Source: Methylosinus sp. LW4 (GTDB taxonomy: Bacteria; Pseudomonadota; Alphaproteobacteria; Rhizobiales; Beijerinckiaceae). Taken from it: DNA of 64,000 bases. Numbering within the stretch: the stretch's first letter is position 1; every line of letters begins with the position of its first letter. The stretch lies in assembly GCF_000379125.1 (NCBI RefSeq), contig NZ_KB900626.1, forward strand, positions 3,172,667-3,236,666, written 5' to 3'. This document shows, in pieces, positions 1 to 9,970 of this stretch. The notes beneath the pieces are model-generated. The model made no database searches, was not told the DNA's origin, and saw only the letters and a program-made list of their open reading frames with translations. The position numbers and the translations under genes are program-made.

Positions 1-27
1 GACCTCCCCCCTTAAGGGGGAGGTGGA
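1..27. repeat. Partial REP-like palindrome (family A)
   Basis: A C-rich arm, a TTAA centre and a G-rich arm form a perfect hairpin at the window edge. The same C-rich/G-rich palindrome opens the longer elements near 19.69, 25.02 and 27.71 kb, so this is probably the end of a family A copy that continues outside the window. It lies downstream of the M48 protease gene on the minus strand and could also act as its transcript end. Confidence 0.6.
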
Positions 28-102
28 AACGCCTCTTCGATCATAGAGCGCTCTGTCCGTCGGAAACGGATTTGCGAACACGAAAGAGCGGCCCTCCCAC
101 CG

Positions 103-1218
103 TCACCCCCACGGCCCATGCGGCGCCGGCGGATCGAGCGGGCTGCGGCCGTCCTGCGGCAGAAAGCCGGGCGCGCCAGGGACGGGCGCCGGCTGCGCCT
201 CTGAGGGGCCGTGATCCTCGATCGGCGGCGGCGGCTCCAGCTTCGGCATGTCGCGCCCGCCCGCATAGCGCACCAGAGCGGCGACGCGATCGTCGACGGA
301 CGGATGCGTCGAGAACAGCGCGCGCGCCTTGCGCGTCGGGCTCTCGATGAAGAAGGCGCCCATGCGCGAGGGCATGGCGGGGATGATCGCGTTCGACTCG
401 ATCTTGCGCAGCGCCGAGATCATCGCATCGGGATTTTTGGTGAGCTCCACCGAGCCGGCGTCGGCGAGAAATTCGCGCGAGCGCGAGATGGCGAAGCGGA
501 TCAGCACCGACAGCCCCCAGCTCAGCGCGATGATGGCGAGCGCGATGATGATGGCGAGGCCGGCGCCGCTCGCCCCGCCGCGGTCGCGCCCCTCCTCCGC
601 CGTGCGCTTGGGCGAGAAGCGAAAGCCCCAATTGCGGAAGAGAAGATCGCCCACGAAGGCGAATATTCCGGCGAAGATCGCGGCGACCACCATCAGCTGC
701 ACGTCGCGATTGCGAATATGCGTCAGCTCATGGCCGATCACCGCCTCGATCTCGGCGTCGTCCAACGTCTCCAGCAGGCCGCGCGTGACGGTGACGGCGT
801 AATGGCCCTCTCTCACGCCGGAGGCGTAGGCGTTGAGCGCCCCATCCTCGATGATTTTCAGCGCCGGCATGGGAATGCCGCGCGAGATGCAGAGATTCTC
901 GAGCAGATTATAGAGCCGCGGCGCGTCCTCGCGCGAGACGTCGGCGGCGCCGGTGGCGGCGTCGATCAGCCTTTGATGGAAGACATAGGCGATTGCGAAC
1001 CAGAGCCCGGCGGCGACGAAAGCGATGGGCCAGCCATGCTCGAGATCACGCAGCGCGCGCGCCATGATCTGCGCCAGCGTTCCGTCCTGCGACGCCTCGA
1101 AGAGAAGCGCCACGGCGAACAGCAGCGCCAGCAGCAGCACGACGAATCCCGCGAGCAGCAGCAGCGAGCGCAACCGGTTCGCCTGAATATGGGTGTAGAG
1201 GCCATAAGCGTGAAACAT
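103..1218 (-). CDS. M48 family zinc metalloprotease, HtpX-like
   Basis: Membrane-bound zinc endopeptidase of the HtpX/Ste24 type, which degrades damaged or misfolded membrane proteins. Two hydrophobic segments lie near residues 18-40 and 64-80. The zinc motif HELTH is at residues 163-167, and a later REFLADA motif supplies the third ligand (Glu). Two more hydrophobic stretches follow the active site. The C-terminus is proline-rich. I chose the ATG at 1218 because the upstream in-frame extension is low-complexity and runs towards the divergent mutS leader. Length (371 aa) is longer than E. coli HtpX. A lemA gene, a frequent htpX partner, is present in this window but about 15 kb away. The family is certain; orthology to htpX itself is not. 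Confidence 0.88.
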   Translation of the reverse strand: MFHAYGLYTHIQANRLRSLLLLAGFVVLLLALLFAVALLFEASQDGTLAQIMARALRDLEHGWPIAFVAAGLWFAIAYVFHQRLIDAATGAADVSREDAPRLYNLLENLCISRGIPMPALKIIEDGALNAYASGVREGHYAVTVTRGLLETLDDAEIEAVIGHELTHIRNRDVQLMVVAAIFAGIFAFVGDLLFRNWGFRFSPKRTAEEGRDRGGASGAGLAIIIALAIIALSWGLSVLIRFAISRSREFLADAGSVELTKNPDAMISALRKIESNAIIPAMPSRMGAFFIESPTRKARALFSTHPSVDDRVAALVRYAGGRDMPKLEPPPPIEDHGPSEAQPAPVPGAPGFLPQDGRSPLDPPAPHGPWG

Positions 1219-1320
1219 GGCGCTATTCTCGCCGCCCCGGCGAGCGCCGCCAAGTGACGAATCGCACATTCCAACTTTCGCGAGCCGCCAGGCCCCTCCC
1301 CCGCTATGCGGCGACGTTTC

Positions 1321-1390
1321 GCGAAGCTTCGATGAAGCGCCGAATCCGCTCCCTCTCCCGCAAAGCGGGGGAGGGCTGGGGAGGGGGCCG
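1321..1390. repeat. REP-like repeat (family B), copy 1
   Basis: A 70-bp segment matches 20628-20697 without gaps, about 61 of 70 positions by eye. It contains the hairpin CTCCCGC-AAA-GCGGGGGAG and a G-rich tail. It sits in the leader between the divergent M48 gene and mutS. It is open in the mutS frame, which is why a naive mutS call would start far too early. Confidence 0.75.
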
Positions 1391-1463
1391 ACCGCCTCCC
1401 TTTGAACTCGATGCGCTTTGTGTCTTAGTGCGCCTCGAACCGAGGAAGAGCACGAAGCGTCTC

Positions 1464-4136
1464 ATGGACGAGAAACCGCGATCCGACGACAAGGCCGCCC
1501 GGCCGACGCCGATGATGGCGCAATATATAGAAATCAAATCGGCCAATCCCGATTGCCTGCTCTTCTATCGCATGGGCGATTTCTACGAGCTGTTCTTCGA
1601 GGACGCCGAAACCGCCTCGCGCGCGCTCGGCATCATGCTGACGAAGCGCGGCAAGCATCAGGGCGCCGATATTCCGATGTGCGGCGTGCCGGTGGAGCGC
1701 GCCGACGATTATCTGCAAAAGCTCATCGCGCTCGGCCATCGCGTCGCCGTCTGCGAGCAGATGGAGGACCCCGCCGAGGCGCGCAAGCGCGGCAATAAAT
1801 CCGTCGTCAGACGCGACGTCGTGCGGCTGGTCACGCCCGGCACCATCACCGAGGAGCAGCTGCTCGATCCCGCGCGCCCCAACGCCTTCGCCGCGCTGTC
1901 GCGGCTGCGCGGCGGCGATGGAGGCTGGCGCTACGGCCTCGCCTGCGTCGATATTTCCACCGGCGCCTTCGATGTCGCGGAGGTCGGCGAAGCGGAGCTG
2001 GCGGGGGAACTGGCGCGGCTGGAGCCGCGCGAGATCGTCGCGGCGGAAGCGATCTGCGCCGATGCGCGTCTCACTGCGCAGCTCGCGCATCTCGACGCGC
2101 CGCTGACCGCGCTCGGACGCGATGTCGGCGGCGAGAGCGCCGCGCGGCGATTGCTCGATTTCTTCGGCGTCGCGACGCTCGAGGGTTTCGGCGCGCTGGG
2201 CGAGACGGAGATCGCGGCGGCGGCCGCGGCCATTCTCTATGTCGAGCGCACGCAAAAGGGAAAGCGCCCTGCGCTGCGCCGACCCTCGAGCCTGCGCCGC
2301 AGCGCCACTCTGGAGATAGACGCGGCGACGCGCGTCAATCTCGAGCTGACGCGCACGCTGAAGGGCGAGCGCGACGGCTCGCTGCTGGCGACGATCGACA
2401 TGACCGCGACGCCCGCCGGCGCGCGTCTGCTCGCCGAGCGCATCGCCGCGCCCTCCACCGAGCCGGAATTGATCGCGCAGCGGCTCGACGCCGTCTCCTT
2501 CTTCGTCACCGCGCCGGAGCTGCGCGCGCGCTTGCGCGCCACGCTCGCTCGCGCGCCGGATGTCGCGCGGGCGCTCTCGCGTCTGTCGTTGCAGCGCGGC
2601 GGCCCGCGCGATCTCGGCAATATTCGCGCCGCGCTCGCCGCCGCGCGCGAGATCGTCACGCTCTTTTCCGCGCAGGAGGCGGCGCCGCTGGTCGCGCAAG
2701 AGATCGCGACGTTAGCTGCTTGCGACAATGAATTGGAGCGCGCCATTGCGACGCGCCTCGCCGACGATCCGCCGCTCGACAAGCGCGCGGGAAATTTCAT
2801 CGCGCAAGGCTTCGACGCCGAGCTGGACGAAGCGCGCGCTCTGCGCGACGAGAGCCGACGCGTCATCGCCTCGCTGCAGCAGCGCTATGTCGAGCTGGCC
2901 GAAACGAAGCAGCTCAGGATCAAGCACAACAACTTTCTCGGCTTCTTCATCGAGGTTCCGCAGGCGCAGGGCGAGAGACTGCTGCGTCCGCCTTTCGACG
3001 CTGTGTTCACACATCGCCAGACGATGCAGGACGCCATGCGCTTCTCGACGCGCGAGCTGGCCGAGCTGGAGGCGAAGATCGCCTCCGCCGCCGATCGCGC
3101 GCAGGAGCGCGAGCTGGCGCTGTTCGAGGAATTGGCGGGCGCCGTGCTCGCGCGTGCGCAGGAGCTGCAACGTCTCGCGCAAGGCTTCGCCGCGCTCGAC
3201 GTTTTCGCGGCGCTCGGCGAGCTGGCGGTCAAGCGCGATTGGACGCGCCCGCATGTCGACAGCTCTCTCGATTTCGAGATTGTCGGCGGACGTCATCCCG
3301 TCGTCGAAGCTTCGCTCGAGGCGCAGGGAAAAATCTTCGCCGCCAATGATTGCGATCTCGGCGACGCGCGCGCGGGCAAGATCGCCGTCGTCACCGGGCC
3401 GAACATGGCCGGCAAATCCACCTATCTGCGCCAAAACGCGCTCATCGCCATTCTCGCGCAGGCGGGCTCCTTCGTTCCCGCCAAGAGCGCGCGGTTAGGG
3501 GCGGTCGATCGCCTCTTCTCGCGCGTCGGCGCGGCGGATGATCTGGCGCGCGGGCGCTCCACCTTCATGGTCGAGATGGTGGAGACGGCGGCCATATTGA
3601 ATTGCGCCGGTCCGCGCTCGCTGGTCATTCTCGACGAGATCGGCCGCGGCACGGCGACATTCGACGGACTCTCCATCGCCTGGGCGACGATCGAGCATCT
3701 GCACGAGGTCAATCGCGCGCGCGCGCTGTTCGCGACGCATTTCCACGAGCTGACGCAATTGACGAAGCGCATGGGCCGGCTCGTCAATCTCACCATGAAG
3801 GTGAAGGATCACGCCGGCGAGGTGGTGTTTCTGCACGAGGTCGCGAAAGGCGCCGCCGATCGTTCCTATGGCGTGCATGTGGCCGAGCTGGCCGGCCTGC
3901 CGGCGAGCGTGGTGGCGCGGGCGCATGCGATTCTCGCCGAGCTCGAGGCCGCCGATCGGCGCGCGCCGGTGACGAAGCTCATCGACGATCTGCCGCTCTT
4001 CGCGCATGTCGCGACGAGCACGCCGGCGAAGGACGAATTGCGCGAGGCGCTGGGAGCGATCGATCCCGACGCGCTGACGCCGCGCGAGGCGCTGGCCGCG
4101 CTCTATGAGCTGAAGGCGAAAGCGGGCGGCCGTTGA
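1464..4136 (+). CDS. mutS: DNA mismatch repair ATPase MutS
   Basis: MutS recognises mismatches and small loops and, with ATP, recruits MutL. The mismatch-wedge motif [11 protein letters not shown] is at residues 38-48 (Phe40-x-Glu42). The central lever and clamp domains are Arg/Ala-rich. The Walker A motif GPNMAGKS begins at residue 645, and Walker B with the signature region follows ([11 protein letters not shown], then ATHFHELT). Length is 890 aa, normal for the family. The start is the ATG at 1464, giving MDEKPRS and then the conserved MMAQYIEIK. The frame stays open to 1254, but that extension consists of REP-like sequence and is not conserved-looking. Monocistronic, divergent from the M48 protease. 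Confidence 0.97.
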   Translation: MDEKPRSDDKAARPTPMMAQYIEIKSANPDCLLFYRMGDFYELFFEDAETASRALGIMLTKRGKHQGADIPMCGVPVERADDYLQKLIALGHRVAVCEQMEDPAEARKRGNKSVVRRDVVRLVTPGTITEEQLLDPARPNAFAALSRLRGGDGGWRYGLACVDISTGAFDVAEVGEAELAGELARLEPREIVAAEAICADARLTAQLAHLDAPLTALGRDVGGESAARRLLDFFGVATLEGFGALGETEIAAAAAAILYVERTQKGKRPALRRPSSLRRSATLEIDAATRVNLELTRTLKGERDGSLLATIDMTATPAGARLLAERIAAPSTEPELIAQRLDAVSFFVTAPELRARLRATLARAPDVARALSRLSLQRGGPRDLGNIRAALAAAREIVTLFSAQEAAPLVAQEIATLAACDNELERAIATRLADDPPLDKRAGNFIAQGFDAELDEARALRDESRRVIASLQQRYVELAETKQLRIKHNNFLGFFIEVPQAQGERLLRPPFDAVFTHRQTMQDAMRFSTRELAELEAKIASAADRAQERELALFEELAGAVLARAQELQRLAQGFAALDVFAALGELAVKRDWTRPHVDSSLDFEIVGGRHPVVEASLEAQGKIFAANDCDLGDARAGKIAVVTGPNMAGKSTYLRQNALIAILAQAGSFVPAKSARLGAVDRLFSRVGAADDLARGRSTFMVEMVETAAILNCAGPRSLVILDEIGRGTATFDGLSIAWATIEHLHEVNRARALFATHFHELTQLTKRMGRLVNLTMKVKDHAGEVVFLHEVAKGAADRSYGVHVAELAGLPASVVARAHAILAELEAADRRAPVTKLIDDLPLFAHVATSTPAKDELREALGAIDPDALTPREALAALYELKAKAGGR

Positions 4137-4145
4137 GCCGCCGCG

Positions 4146-4439
4146 TCAACCCATCGCATAGGCGGCATAGGCCGCATTGGCTTGCGAGGTCGTCGAGCCG
4201 CTGTCGAGCTTGGCGCCGCCGACCGTGAGAGCGCGCAGGCCGGCGAGCAGCGAGTCGATCTGCGCATAGGGATCATGACCGCCATCGGCCTCGGCGGAAT
4301 CGCCGCCCGCGGGAGTCGACGCCGATTGCGCAGATTGCGCGCGCTGCGTCTCGCTCGCGGGCGCGGCCGCCGCCGGCTGATATGACGTCCCATAGGCCGA
4401 GCGGCCATAGAGCGACAGATCGGAAAGTGTGAGCGACAC
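4146..4439 (-). CDS. Small hypothetical protein, 97 aa
   Basis: I do not recognise a family. The protein is Ala/Ser/Gln-rich in the middle, with a YAQIDSLLAGLRAL helix-like segment and a flexible Ala/Tyr-rich end (AAYAAYAMG). It has no signal peptide. A TTG lies two codons upstream, but GTG at 4439 is preferred because AAGGAG sits 7 nt before it. It is convergent with mutS, whose stop is 9 bp away. The good ribosome-binding site supports a real gene, but nothing identifies a role. Confidence 0.5.
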   Translation of the reverse strand: MSLTLSDLSLYGRSAYGTSYQPAAAAPASETQRAQSAQSASTPAGGDSAEADGGHDPYAQIDSLLAGLRALTVGGAKLDSGSTTSQANAAYAAYAMG

Positions 4440-4558
4440 GACCAAGCTCCTTTGTTTCTCGCTTCGCCGAAGGTTCTACGAGCGGGAGCTTAACGCCGGC
4501 GGCGAAAGATATGCGCAATTTTACGTAATTGCCGACATAGCGCCGACGGCGCGTCGCG

Positions 4559-4819
4559 TCAGCGGCCTAAGACCCGCACGCCCGGCGCATAGCGCAACGC
4601 GTCATAGATCGAGCGCGCCTGAATATCGTCCATGAATTTTCGCGATATCACGGTCACGCCGCCGGGCGTGTCCATCACGGACCGCTTCTCGCCGCCGGGG
4701 CCGACGACGTAGGGAATGTGATAACCATCTTGCACGGGCGCCTTGCGCGTCGCCTCGGCGCGAGCGCTCGTCGCGATCAGCGCCGCTGCGACGCCGGCCA
4801 GAATGCGAAAATGAGGCAT
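4559..4819 (-). pseudogene. Truncated TonB-dependent receptor (signal peptide plus plug fragment)
   Basis: The 86-aa product starts with a signal peptide (MPHFRILAGVAAALIATSARA) and then carries a plug-domain signature: DTPGGVTVISRKFMDDIQ followed by ALRYAPGV. This is what precedes the beta-barrel in siderophore receptors such as FhuA/FoxA-type proteins. The frame ends a few residues after the APGV motif, and no barrel-coding sequence follows; the next 120 bp lead into a different small gene. The ribosome-binding site (GAGGAG, 8 nt before ATG) is intact, so a small secreted plug protein could still be made. Truncated remnant is the likeliest reading. Confidence 0.6.
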
Positions 4820-4957
4820 GACGATTTCTCCTCGCCGCCAGTCGCCTTTCTATCACGGAGGCGGCGACGCCGCGAGCGCGGCTTCCCCGGCGCGAATGGT
4901 GGATTAGCCCTGCGGCGGCGCTAGAATGAGAAAGCGATTCTCTCCCGGAGCCCGTCC

Positions 4958-6730
4958 ATGTCCTACCGCGCGCCTCTCGACGATCTGCTCTTCGCCATGC
5001 GGCGGGCGGCGGGCGAGACGGCCTTCGGTCCGGGCGGGCTCTATGGCGAGCTGGACGCGGCCACCGCCGCCGCGACGCTGGAGGAAGCCGCCAAATTCGC
5101 CGAGACGGCGCTGCTGCCGCTCGACCGCGTCGGCGACCGCGACGGGGTGACGCTCACGGGCGAAAAGGTGACGACCGCGCCCGGCTGGCGCGAGGCCTAT
5201 GCGCTGTGGGTGGAGGGCGGCTGGAACGCGCTTTCCGCGCCGCCCGGCCATGGCGGCATGGGCCTGCCGCTGCTGCTCGGCGCCGCCTGCACGGAGATTT
5301 GGAACGCCGCCAACATCTCCTTCGCGCTCTGCCCGCTGCTCGGCCAGGGCGCGATAGAGGCGATGGAGATCCATGCGAGCGAGGCGCTGAAATCCGGCTA
5401 TCTGCCGAAGATGATCTCCGGCGAATGGACGGCGACGATGAATCTCACCGAGCCGCAGGCGGGCTCCGATCTCGCCCATTTGCGCACGCGCGCCGAGCGC
5501 GCCGAGGACGGCTCCTACCGCCTGTTCGGCCAGAAGATTTTCATCACCTATGGCGAGCACGACCTCGCCGAGAATATCGTTCATCTCGTGCTGGCGCGCC
5601 TGCCCGACGCGCCCGCCGGCACGCGCGGGATTTCCTTATTTTTAGCGCCCAAATTCCTTCCGGGGCCGGATGGACGCCCCGGCGCGCGCAACGACCTGCG
5701 CTGCGTCGGGATAGAGCACAAGCTCGGCATCCATGGCTCGCCGACCTGCACAATGTCCTATGGCGACAATGGCGGCGCGGTCGCCTTTCTCGTCGGCCGC
5801 GAGAATGAGGGCCTCGCCTGCATGTTCACCATGATGAACAATGCGCGGCTCTCTGTCGGGCTGCAGGGCGTCGGCCTCGCCGAGCGGGCGACGCAGACCG
5901 CTCTGGCCTATGCGCGCGAACGCCGCCAGGGCCGCGGCGTCGCGGCCGATCCGGCGCCGATCGTCGAGCATCCCGACGTCGCGCGCATGCTGATGACGAT
6001 GAAGGCGAAGACCGCCGCGGCGCGGGCGATCTGCTATCTCACCGCCGCCGCGCTGGACCGCGCCCGCCTGCTGGAGGGCGAGGAGGCGCAGACGGCGCAG
6101 GAGCGCGCCGGCCTGCTGACGCCGCTCGCCAAGGCCTATTCCACCGACATCGGCTGCGAGGTCGCCTCGCTCGGCGTTCAGGTCCATGGCGGCATGGGCT
6201 TCATAGAGGAGACCGGCGCCGCGCAATTGCTGCGCGACGCGCGCATCACGCCCATCTATGAGGGAACCAACGGCATTCAGGCGATCGATCTCGTCACCCG
6301 CAAGCTGCGCCTCTCCAAAGGCGCGGCCGTGTGGCGCGAGATCGACGACATGCGCGGCGACATAGACGCGCTGACGGCGAGCAATGACGCAATCTTCGTC
6401 AATATCGCCCGTCGCGCCACGGCGGCTGTCGAGGCTTTCGAGCGCGCCACCGATTTTCTCTCCGCGACATCCGATCCGCGCGGCTTCGAGGCGCTCGCCG
6501 GCGCGACGCCCTATCTGCGGCTGTTCGCGCTGGCGCGCGGCGTCACTCTGCTCGGGGCCGGGGCGCTCGCCTCGCATCGCGCCGGCGACGCCGCAACTCG
6601 GAAGAGAATCGTCACGGCGCGATTCTTCGCCGATAATCTCGCCGTCGCGGCGGAGGGGCTGGAACGCGCCACCGTCGAGGGCGGCGACTCCCTCATCGCC
6701 GGGCAGGCGCTGCTGACGGCCGGAGATTGA
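4958..6730 (+). CDS. Acyl-CoA dehydrogenase (DmdC/FadE-like, ~590 aa class)
   Basis: FAD-dependent oxidation of an acyl-CoA to the 2-enoyl-CoA. Domain order is an N-terminal extension, the acyl-CoA dehydrogenase N and middle domains (TMNLTEPQAGSDLAHLRTRA), the C-terminal helical domain (GGMGFIEETGAAQLLRDARI) and an extra C-terminal domain typical of the 590-600 aa class. The catalytic-base region is IYEGTNGIQAIDLVTRK. This class includes 3-methylmercaptopropionyl-CoA dehydrogenase (DmdC) as well as general FadE-like enzymes, and sequence alone does not fix the substrate. A crotonase gene starts 28 bp downstream, so the two probably form an operon for successive oxidation and hydration steps. 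Confidence 0.92.
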   Translation: MSYRAPLDDLLFAMRRAAGETAFGPGGLYGELDAATAAATLEEAAKFAETALLPLDRVGDRDGVTLTGEKVTTAPGWREAYALWVEGGWNALSAPPGHGGMGLPLLLGAACTEIWNAANISFALCPLLGQGAIEAMEIHASEALKSGYLPKMISGEWTATMNLTEPQAGSDLAHLRTRAERAEDGSYRLFGQKIFITYGEHDLAENIVHLVLARLPDAPAGTRGISLFLAPKFLPGPDGRPGARNDLRCVGIEHKLGIHGSPTCTMSYGDNGGAVAFLVGRENEGLACMFTMMNNARLSVGLQGVGLAERATQTALAYARERRQGRGVAADPAPIVEHPDVARMLMTMKAKTAAARAICYLTAAALDRARLLEGEEAQTAQERAGLLTPLAKAYSTDIGCEVASLGVQVHGGMGFIEETGAAQLLRDARITPIYEGTNGIQAIDLVTRKLRLSKGAAVWREIDDMRGDIDALTASNDAIFVNIARRATAAVEAFERATDFLSATSDPRGFEALAGATPYLRLFALARGVTLLGAGALASHRAGDAATRKRIVTARFFADNLAVAAEGLERATVEGGDSLIAGQALLTAGD

Positions 6731-6758
6731 GCCGGGCCGAGAGACGAGAAAGACGCTC

Positions 6759-7559
6759 ATGAAAAATCGCGAGCAGAATCGTGAGATCCTCGTCCGCCGG
6801 GACGGCCCGCTGCTGCGGATCGTCATCGACCGGCCGGCCAAGCGCAACGCGCTCGACAAATCCATGTACGAGGCGATGATCTCCGCTTTCGCCAAGGCCG
6901 ACGCCGAGGAGGAGATTCGCGCCATCGTGCTGTCGAGCGCCGGCGACGATTTCACCGCCGGCAACGACCTCGAGGATTTCCGCCGCCCGCTGGACAATCC
7001 GCATGATTTCCCCGCTCTGCGCTTCGTCCGCGCGCTGGCGGCGTTGCAGACGCCGCTCGTCGCCGCCGTGGCGGGCGACGCCATCGGCGTCGGCGTGACC
7101 ATGCTGTTCCATTGCGATCTCGTCTACGCCTCGCATGGGGCGCGCTTCAAAATGCCTTTCGTCGATCTCGGCGTCATCCCGGAGGCGGCCTCGACGCTGC
7201 TGGTCCCGCAGCGCATCGGCCTCGTCAAGGCGACGGAATTCCTGCTGCTCTGCGATAGCTTCGGGGCGAGCGAGGCGCTGCGCCTCGGCATCGTCAATGC
7301 GGTCGCCGGATTCGACGAAGTGGAGGAAATGGCGGTGGACGCGGCGCGTCGGCTGGCGGCCAAGCCGCGCGCGGCGCTGGCGGCGACGCGGCGCCTGCTG
7401 CGGGGCGATTCGGCGGCCGTGGCCGCGAGGATTGAGGAGGAGGCGGCGCTCTTCGCGGCCGCTCTGACGATGCGCGAGACGCGCGCGCGGCTCGAGGCGT
7501 TTTTCGCCGGCGCCCCGGCCAGCGATCCGCTCGGTCAGTCGTCGGACAATCTGGCGTAG
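6759..7559 (+). CDS. Enoyl-CoA hydratase/isomerase (crotonase family)
   Basis: Hydrates or isomerises the enoyl-CoA made by the preceding dehydrogenase. Crotonase landmarks are RPAKRNALD (N-terminal strand), AGDDFTAGNDL (oxyanion-hole loop), AVAGDAIGVGVTMLFHCD (second oxyanion element) and VIPEAASTLLVP with the catalytic Glu. Length (266 aa) is normal. The gene follows the acyl-CoA dehydrogenase by 28 bp on the same strand. Its last 25 bp overlap the 3' end of the convergent gene at 7535-8056. The exact substrate is not determinable here. Confidence 0.92.
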   Translation: MKNREQNREILVRRDGPLLRIVIDRPAKRNALDKSMYEAMISAFAKADAEEEIRAIVLSSAGDDFTAGNDLEDFRRPLDNPHDFPALRFVRALAALQTPLVAAVAGDAIGVGVTMLFHCDLVYASHGARFKMPFVDLGVIPEAASTLLVPQRIGLVKATEFLLLCDSFGASEALRLGIVNAVAGFDEVEEMAVDAARRLAAKPRAALAATRRLLRGDSAAVAARIEEEAALFAAALTMRETRARLEAFFAGAPASDPLGQSSDNLA

Positions 7560-8056
7560 TTCACCAGCCGCGACGCCTTGTAGAGAATGGCGCGCATCTT
7601 CTCGCCCGCGCGCGCGCATGTGCCGGCGAGGCGGTCGATATTCTGCGGCGAGCCGGTGCGATATTGCAGGCGCACGGAGGCGACGGCGGCGACGGCGATC
7701 GTGTCCAGCTCGGCCACATAGGCCTCGAAGCGGCGCTTGAAATCCGGGCTCACCCTGTCATAGGCGGCGAGCGCCGAGTGACGGCCGGGAAGCTGCGAGC
7801 GCTCGAAATATTCTTTGTAGGTCACGGGCCGCCAAGCCAGCAGATCCTCGATCAGCTCCGGCATGTGCGGCAGCTGCTCGAGCATCATGACGAGCTCGTT
7901 GAACAGGTTGAGATAGTCGTTGGCCAGACCGGACACCGGGCTGATCAACGGCTTGGTGGATGAAAAAGGATTCGGCGCCCGACTGCCGTCGACTTGATCG
8001 AGCGTTGCGAATTGCGCGTCAGCGGTCATAGGAAATCCCGATATGTTGGGGTTCAT
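7535..8056 (-). CDS. Hypothetical protein, 173 aa
   Basis: No family recognised. The N-terminal 40 residues look disordered (Asn/Pro/Ser-rich). The rest is mainly helical (DYLNLFNELVMMLEQLPHM, FKRRFEAYVAELDTIAVAAV) with no membrane segment and no signal peptide. A phasin-like helical protein is conceivable, but I see no diagnostic motif. The ATG at 8056 is preceded by TTGGAG at good spacing; that TTG is the start of a 4-codon-longer but less likely form. The 3' end overlaps the crotonase gene by 25 bp in convergent orientation. Confidence 0.7.
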   Translation of the reverse strand: MNPNISGFPMTADAQFATLDQVDGSRAPNPFSSTKPLISPVSGLANDYLNLFNELVMMLEQLPHMPELIEDLLAWRPVTYKEYFERSQLPGRHSALAAYDRVSPDFKRRFEAYVAELDTIAVAAVASVRLQYRTGSPQNIDRLAGTCARAGEKMRAILYKASRLVNYARLSDD

Positions 8057-8169
8057 AATGGGCTCCAATTGATAAGAATCTCTTTCCGCCTTCCCGCTGC
8101 GATTCCGGGAAGGCGCGGGATTTCCGGCATTTCGCGGCGCAGCGAGAATGAGGAGGGTCGAGGAGAGCC

Positions 8170-8877
8170 ATGTGCGGCCGCTACGCCATCACTCTGCCGC
8201 CGCAGGCGGCGCGCGACTATTTCGGCTATGTCGATCAGCCGAATTTTCCGCCGCGCTACAATATCGCGCCGACGCAGCCCGTCCCTATCGTGCGGCAGGA
8301 GCGCGATCCGCGCGGCGGCGAGGCGCGGCGCTTTCAGCTGGTGCGCTGGGGCTTTCTGCCGGGCTTCGTGAAGGATCCGGCGAGCTTCCCGCTCATCTTC
8401 AACGCCCGCGCCGAGAGCGCGCCGGACAAGCCCAGCTTTCGCGCCGCGATGAGGCGGCGGCGCTGCCTCTTCATCGCCGACGCCTATTACGAATGGCGCC
8501 GCGACGGCGCCAAGGGCCGGGCGCGGGCGAGCCGGCCCTATCTCTTCCGCCACGCCGATGGAACGCCGCTGGCGCTCGCCGGCCTCTATGAGACATGGAT
8601 CGGCAGCGACGGCAGCGAGATCGACACCGCCTGCATTCTCACCGTCTCCGCCAATGGCGCGACGGTCGCCATTCACGATCGCATGCCGGCGATATTGACG
8701 CCGAAGGATTTCGATCTCTGGCTCGGCCTCGACGAATATGCGGCCGAGGCGGCCTGGCGCTTGCTGGCGCCCGCGCCGGACGACGCGCTCGAATTCTTCG
8801 AGATCGGCCCGGAGGTCAATAAAGCCTCCAATGACGCGCCCTCGATTCAATATAGGCGCGGCGATCTCCTCTCCTGA
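8170..8877 (+). CDS. SOS response-associated peptidase (YedK/HMCES family)
   Basis: SRAP-domain protein that shields abasic sites in single-stranded DNA by forming a thiazolidine crosslink through Cys2. The sequence starts MCGRYAI, so Cys2 becomes N-terminal after Met removal. Other family marks are RYNIAPTQPVPIV, VRWGFLPG, NARAES, YYEWRRDG (conserved Glu) and IHDRMPAIL (conserved His). Length (235 aa) matches the family. Single gene, same strand as the peptidoglycan-binding gene that follows. No LexA box could be identified by eye upstream. Confidence 0.93.
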   Translation: MCGRYAITLPPQAARDYFGYVDQPNFPPRYNIAPTQPVPIVRQERDPRGGEARRFQLVRWGFLPGFVKDPASFPLIFNARAESAPDKPSFRAAMRRRRCLFIADAYYEWRRDGAKGRARASRPYLFRHADGTPLALAGLYETWIGSDGSEIDTACILTVSANGATVAIHDRMPAILTPKDFDLWLGLDEYAAEAAWRLLAPAPDDALEFFEIGPEVNKASNDAPSIQYRRGDLLS

Positions 8878-8991
8878 GCGGCGCGAGGATGCGGCGCGGG
8901 GAAGAAAAACGCCTTGGCGGCTCTGCGGCCGGTGATATGAATCCTGGCCGTCGCCTGTTTCGACGTGAGAATTTCTCGAAGGGAGTTTGGT

Positions 8992-9936
8992 ATGCGCATA
9001 GGCATGCGCGCCGCAGTCGCGGCGCTCGGAATCGTTCTGGCCTCGTCTGTCGGCTCGGCCGGCCTCGCCGGCCCCTATAATCCGGTCGCGCAGGCCGCGC
9101 AGTCGAAGCTCGCCGCGCAAGGCTTCGATCCGGGCGTGCTGGATGGCGTCGCCGGGGCCAAGACGACCGCCGCAATCTCCGCCTTCCAGCAGAAGTCCGG
9201 CCTGCCGCAGAGCGGCGCGCTCGACGCCGCGACGCTGGAAAAGCTCGGCGTCGGCGTCTCGACGACGAAGCCGGTCGCCGATTGGATCGCCGTTCCGACG
9301 CAGGAGGAGATCGACAAGCTCGCCGCCGGCAAGAACAATCCGGCCCAGCCCTACAGCAATTATCTGCCCAACGCTCCGGCGGCCGGCCTGTCGCTGCCCG
9401 GCGCGGCCATTCTCGCGGCGATGAACCAGAGCGCCGATGTCTATGGCAGCCGCCGCGCCGGCGAGCCCAAGCATACGGATCAGGGCTATCAATATACGGC
9501 CGATTGCCTGAAGACGAATTACGCGCCGACCGATTGGTCGGACATAACCATCCATTATTATTGCCAAATGTCGAAGCCGCGCGCCTGCTACACTTATGCG
9601 CTCTCCGGCAAGTCGACCCCGGCCGGGTTCAAATATCAGCGCCCTGCGGCCTATCGCGGCTGCGCGGAGGGAAAGCTGAAAGAGGCCGCCGATTTCGTCG
9701 CCTTCGTTCCGAAGACGCAGGCGCTGGTCTTTCAATATGTGATGTTCGGCCAGACGCACGCTTTCGATCACGAGCAGGAGCAGGCGATCATCAACGCTTT
9801 CTATGGCGTGAAGAATCCCGCCGACAAGGCCGAATGCGCCGCCAAGCGCCCGCGCCGCACCGAGGATCCGACCGACGGCACGCATTGCCTCGTGAGCAAG
9901 ATCTTGACGCCGCGCCTCGCCGGCAAGGGCGATTGA
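8992..9936 (+). CDS. Exported peptidoglycan-binding domain protein
   Basis: A signal peptide (RIGMRAAVAALGIVLASSV, then AGLAG) is followed by a PG_binding_1-type domain at about residues 27-80 (AAQSKLAAQGFDPGVLDGVA, TTAAISAFQQKSGLPQSG). The remaining 220 residues carry several Cys and aromatic residues and match no family I know (IHYYCQMSKPRACYTYAL; GQTHAFDHEQEQAIINAFY). It presumably acts in the periplasm, attached to peptidoglycan. The start at 8992 is chosen because GAAGGGAG lies 6 nt upstream; an in-frame ATG at 8965 is less likely. A strong terminator follows. Confidence 0.8.
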   Translation: MRIGMRAAVAALGIVLASSVGSAGLAGPYNPVAQAAQSKLAAQGFDPGVLDGVAGAKTTAAISAFQQKSGLPQSGALDAATLEKLGVGVSTTKPVADWIAVPTQEEIDKLAAGKNNPAQPYSNYLPNAPAAGLSLPGAAILAAMNQSADVYGSRRAGEPKHTDQGYQYTADCLKTNYAPTDWSDITIHYYCQMSKPRACYTYALSGKSTPAGFKYQRPAAYRGCAEGKLKEAADFVAFVPKTQALVFQYVMFGQTHAFDHEQEQAIINAFYGVKNPADKAECAAKRPRRTEDPTDGTHCLVSKILTPRLAGKGD

Positions 9937-9970
9937 GCTGGAAGCAGGAACAAGAATAAGCAGGAATAAG

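Noticed and set aside
1254..1463. 70-codon N-terminal extension of mutS
   Set aside because: It reads through the family B repeat and has no family match; the MutS domain starts just after the ATG at 1464.
8053..9885. 610-codon minus-strand frame across the SOS peptidase and peptidoglycan-binding genes
   Set aside because: It is a shadow of two well-supported plus-strand genes; its product is Arg/Gly-rich and has no domain.
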